Below, one piece after another: positions 61,748 through 64,000 of a DNA stretch of 64,000 nt. The stretch covers positions 4,092,001 through 4,156,000 of the forward strand of contig NZ_CP025394.1 in the NCBI RefSeq assembly GCF_002943525.1, in the 5' to 3' direction. The stretch comes from Kitasatospora sp. MMS16-BH015. GTDB lineage: Bacteria; Actinomycetota; Actinomycetes; Streptomycetales; Streptomycetaceae. Each line of letters starts with the position of its first letter. Within the stretch, counting starts at the first letter, position 1. The position numbers were made by a program, and so were the translations under genes. The notes beneath the pieces were generated by a model. It had not been told where the DNA came from. It searched no databases and worked only from the letters and a program-made list of their open reading frames with translations.

Positions 61748-62396
61748 CCAGGCCGTGGTCGTAGGCCATGATCACCAGGTGGACGCGGTCGCGGGCCCCG
61801 AGCTTGGCGAGCAGGCGGGTGACGTGGGCCTTGACGGTGGCGGGGCTGATGAAGAGGGCCTCGGCGATCTCGGCGTTGGCGAGGCCACGGGCGATCAGGG
61901 TGAGGACCTCCTGTTCGCGGTCGGAGATGCCGGGGACGTCGGCCGGGGCCAGCACCGGGGTGGCCGTGGCGGTGCGGGCGGTGAACTGCTCGATCAGGCG
62001 GCGCGTGACCTTGGGCGCGATCAGGGCGTCGCCGGCGGCCACCACCCTGACGGCGGTGACGATGTCGTCCAGGGCCATGTCCTTGACCAGGAACCCGGCG
62101 GCGCCGGCCCGCAGGGCGCTGTGCACGTTCTCGTCGTTGTCGAAGGTGGTCAGCACGAGCACCTGCGGCGCCCCGGTCTCGGCGGTGATCAGCCGGGTGG
62201 CCTCGATCCCGTCCGTGCCGGGCATCCGGAGGTCCATCACGACCACGTCCGGCGCCAACTCCCGTGCCAGCCGGACGGCTTCGGCGCCGTCGGCGGCCTC
62301 GCCGACCACCTCGATGTCCGGGATGTCGTTGATCACCATCACCAGACCGGCGCGGATCAACGGCTGGTCGTCGGCCAGGACGACACGGATCGGCAT
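61731..62396 (-). CDS. NarL/LuxR-family response regulator
   Basis: The 221-residue protein has a receiver domain with phospho-acceptor Asp55 (VVVMDLRMPG) and acidic pocket DD at 9-10. A conserved Lys is in GFLVKDMALD, and a LuxR-type helix-turn-helix is at about 155-210 (ISDREQEVLTLIARG, ISPATVKAHVTRLL). It is encoded immediately after the sensor kinase (TGAATG, no gap), so the pair is a two-component system. The 3' end overlaps the phosphoesterase gene by 17 bp. Confidence 0.93.
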   Translation of the reverse strand: MPIRVVLADDQPLIRAGLVMVINDIPDIEVVGEAADGAEAVRLARELAPDVVVMDLRMPGTDGIEATRLITAETGAPQVLVLTTFDNDENVHSALRAGAAGFLVKDMALDDIVTAVRVVAAGDALIAPKVTRRLIEQFTARTATATPVLAPADVPGISDREQEVLTLIARGLANAEIAEALFISPATVKAHVTRLLAKLGARDRVHLVIMAYDHGLVTPER

Positions 62397-63674
62397 TCAG
62401 ACCTCCGTCGGTAGCGGCAGCCGGGCGGCCACCCGGTAGCCCCCCTCGGGGCGCGGTCCGGCCGCGAACTCGCCGTGCAGCAGCTCCACCCGGTCACGCA
62501 TCCCCGCGACACCGTAACCGGTGCCGCTGCCCTTGCCGTGCCCGGCCCCGCTGTTGACGATCACCACCGACAGGCCGTCGGCCGCGTACTCCACCGTGAC
62601 CCGGCACTGCCGCGCGGCCGAGTGCTTGACCACGTTGGTGACGGACTCCTGGATCAGGCGGAAGGCGGCGAGGTCCACCTCCGGCGGCAGCGGCCGCCGC
62701 TCGCCGTGCCACTGCACGTCCACCCGCACGCCGGCCTCCCCGACGTTCGCCACCAGCCCCGCCAACTCCGCCAACCCGGCCGGTGGAGCGGCCGGTTCGG
62801 CCGCGTGCAGGGCACCGAGCATCCGCCGCAGCCCGGCCAGCGTCTCCCGGCTGGTCGACTCGATCGCGCCGAGGGCCCGGCGGGCCGCCTCCGGCTGGGT
62901 CTCGATCACCCGTTTCGCGGCCCCGGACTGGAAGGCCACCACGCCGATGCTGTGCGCCACCATGTCGTGCAACTCCCGGGCGATCCGCAGCCGTTCGGCC
63001 GTCACCGCCTGCTCCGCCGCCCGATCGCGCAACTCCCTTGCGTGCCGGTGCTCCTGGCGCCGCGCGTCGCCGAGCACCCAGGCCACCGCGACCATCATCA
63101 GCACCACCGCCTCCACCGAGGTGCCCACCCGCAGACCCAGCGCCACCCGCACCCCCAGGTACCCGAACAGCCCGAGCAGGCTGACCCCGACCGCGCCGAG
63201 CGAGACCCGGCGCGGCACCGCCGCCGCGACGGTGCCGAGCGCCACGCAGACCGGCAGGTACTGCTCCGGCGCGACGCTGGTGGTGTGGAACGGCCCGTTG
63301 GTGAGCACCAGCGCGGAGGCCGTCAGCGCGGCAACCGACCCCAGTGCGGCCCCCTTCGCCGGTGGCGCCTCGGCAGCCGGTACCGCCTCGGCAGCCGGCG
63401 CGGCCCTGACCGTCGCCGGCGCGGCCTTGACCAGGGCCAGCAGCACGCAGCCCGCGGCGGCCAGCGCCATCGCGAACAGCAGCATGGCCCACTCGCGGGG
63501 CATCATGGAGAACGGTGCGATCTGGTCGCTCTTCTGCCCCCAGGGCCTCAACCCCTCACCGGGCCAACGGATCTGGACCAGGAAGGAGTAGAGCGTGGAG
63601 AGGCACCAGGCGAGCGCCGTCCAGCCGGCGGGCGGGACGCGCCGCAGCGGCGCCGGAGACGGGGTGGCTGACAT
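62397..63674 (-). CDS. sensor histidine kinase (HisKA_3 type)
   Basis: The 425-residue kinase has six hydrophobic segments (about 15-210). An Ala/Pro/Glu-rich low-complexity loop lies at about 88-110 with repeated AAPAAEAVPAAEA-like sequence. The phospho-accepting His236 is in RELHDMVAHS, and an ATPase domain follows (FRLIQESVTNVVKHS, GYGVAGMRDRV). It pairs with the NarL-type regulator downstream. It faces away from the ABC-transporter gene on the right, a common arrangement for a system that controls a drug or peptide exporter. The signal is not known. Confidence 0.92.
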   Translation of the reverse strand: MSATPSPAPLRRVPPAGWTALAWCLSTLYSFLVQIRWPGEGLRPWGQKSDQIAPFSMMPREWAMLLFAMALAAAGCVLLALVKAAPATVRAAPAAEAVPAAEAPPAKGAALGSVAALTASALVLTNGPFHTTSVAPEQYLPVCVALGTVAAAVPRRVSLGAVGVSLLGLFGYLGVRVALGLRVGTSVEAVVLMMVAVAWVLGDARRQEHRHARELRDRAAEQAVTAERLRIARELHDMVAHSIGVVAFQSGAAKRVIETQPEAARRALGAIESTSRETLAGLRRMLGALHAAEPAAPPAGLAELAGLVANVGEAGVRVDVQWHGERRPLPPEVDLAAFRLIQESVTNVVKHSAARQCRVTVEYAADGLSVVIVNSGAGHGKGSGTGYGVAGMRDRVELLHGEFAAGPRPEGGYRVAARLPLPTEV

Positions 63675-63809
63675 GCGGCGATCGTAACCAGCCGCTCCCC
63701 CCGGGCGAATCGGCCCACGGTCCTACACCCGTGGGCGACATCCGTGCCCGCCCGGCTGTGGACCGGGCTCCGATGCCGGTGGGCCCAGCCGGGCGGCACC
63801 GTACTCCCC

Positions 63810-64000
63810 ATGACGAAACGGCCCACCCCCCTGCAGGCTCCGAGCTCGGAGCCGACCCGGCACGACCACCACGGCGAACCCGTGGTCCGACTCACCGACG
63901 TGCGCAAGGACTTCGGCGACCACGCGGCGCTGGACGGCGTCTCACTGGAGGTCCACGCGGGCGAATCGGTGGCCGTGATGGGGCCCTCCGGCTCCGGGAA
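63810..64000 (+). CDS. ABC transporter ATP-binding protein, 3' end outside window
   Basis: The first 63 codons are present (MTKRPTPLQAPSSEPT...) and the frame is open at the window edge. It contains a VVRLTDVRKDFGDHAALDGVS N-terminal domain, seen in pieces as VVRLTDVRKDFG and ALDGVSLEV, and the start of Walker A GPSGSG at the very end. The ABC ATPase of a MacB/LolD-like or drug exporter is likely. It is divergent from the two-component kinase, which probably regulates it. No clear ribosome site is seen before the ATG. Confidence 0.8.
   Translation, partial: MTKRPTPLQAPSSEPTRHDHHGEPVVRLTDVRKDFGDHAALDGVSLEVHAGESVAVMGPSGSG

Overview
The window is about 72% G+C with short intergenic gaps, many GTG starts and many 1-8 bp gene overlaps. 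It carries a Wbl regulator of the WblA type, a cAMP-receptor-like Crp, a complete whiE-type spore-pigment polyketide cluster, and gene order I recall from Streptomyces chromosomes (crp to wblA to penicillin-binding protein; ask, recR, ybaB, dnaX). A sporulating member of the Streptomycetaceae (Streptomyces or Kitasatospora), chromosomal core with small accessory patches, is the best reading. No plasmid origin, insertion sequence or CRISPR array was seen.

1-13 kb: the 3' part of a secreted/LamG-like gene is coupled to a second one, followed by crp, an MBL-fold hydrolase, a 56-codon gene, a NUDIX hydrolase, a RidA protein, a DUF4177 protein, two ArsA-type ATPases, wblA, a class A penicillin-binding protein, a YqeY-like protein and a metallophosphoesterase. 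The crp/MBL/RidA/ArsA pair/Wbl/PBP order is the one known around Rv3676-Rv3682 of Mycobacterium tuberculosis, so this is an old actinobacterial neighbourhood linking cAMP sensing, an Fe-S regulator and the envelope. Two copies of a long inverted repeat sit in its gaps.

13-19 kb: tRNA-Pro(CGG) with a likely integrase scar beside it, then a PBP4-like peptidase, an ECF41-type sigma factor, a membrane glycosyltransferase, a DUF3626 protein and a secreted beta-helix protein.

19-31 kb: the spore-pigment cluster. A leftward operon encodes SchA/CurD-like protein, cupin, KS-alpha, chain-length factor, ACP, aromatase/cyclase and a TcmI-like cyclase. A divergent FAD monooxygenase lies at its head and a convergent O-methyltransferase at its tail. 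A 912-residue LuxR-family ATPase regulator abuts the monooxygenase, with a SnoaL-like gene divergent from it.

31-43 kb: an S9 peptidase, SURF1, an ECF sigma factor with a coupled membrane protein, aspartokinase (with an apparent internal start for a beta subunit and no asd beside it), a DUF5063 protein, recR, ybaB, a decayed acetyltransferase with 12-residue repeats, dnaX, SRP RNA and tRNA-Ser(GGA).

43-64 kb: an accessory-looking stretch. It holds a VapBC-like pair, a FrnE/DsbA oxidoreductase under an AT-rich dyad, a SnoaL-tailed sigma factor with an SDR, and a 674-residue SUKH-domain protein with a 190-residue internal duplication. A complete asparagine-to-fumarate operon (GntR regulator, permease, asparaginase, aspartase) follows. 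Then come a cell-surface beta-helix/triple-repeat protein whose apparent start is ATC, an ArsR/VOC pair, a LAXTG sortase substrate, a DUF1772 gene behind twin CTAGC-N3-GCTAG dyads, a TetR/hydrolase pair, a metallophosphoesterase, a two-component system and the start of an ABC transporter gene.
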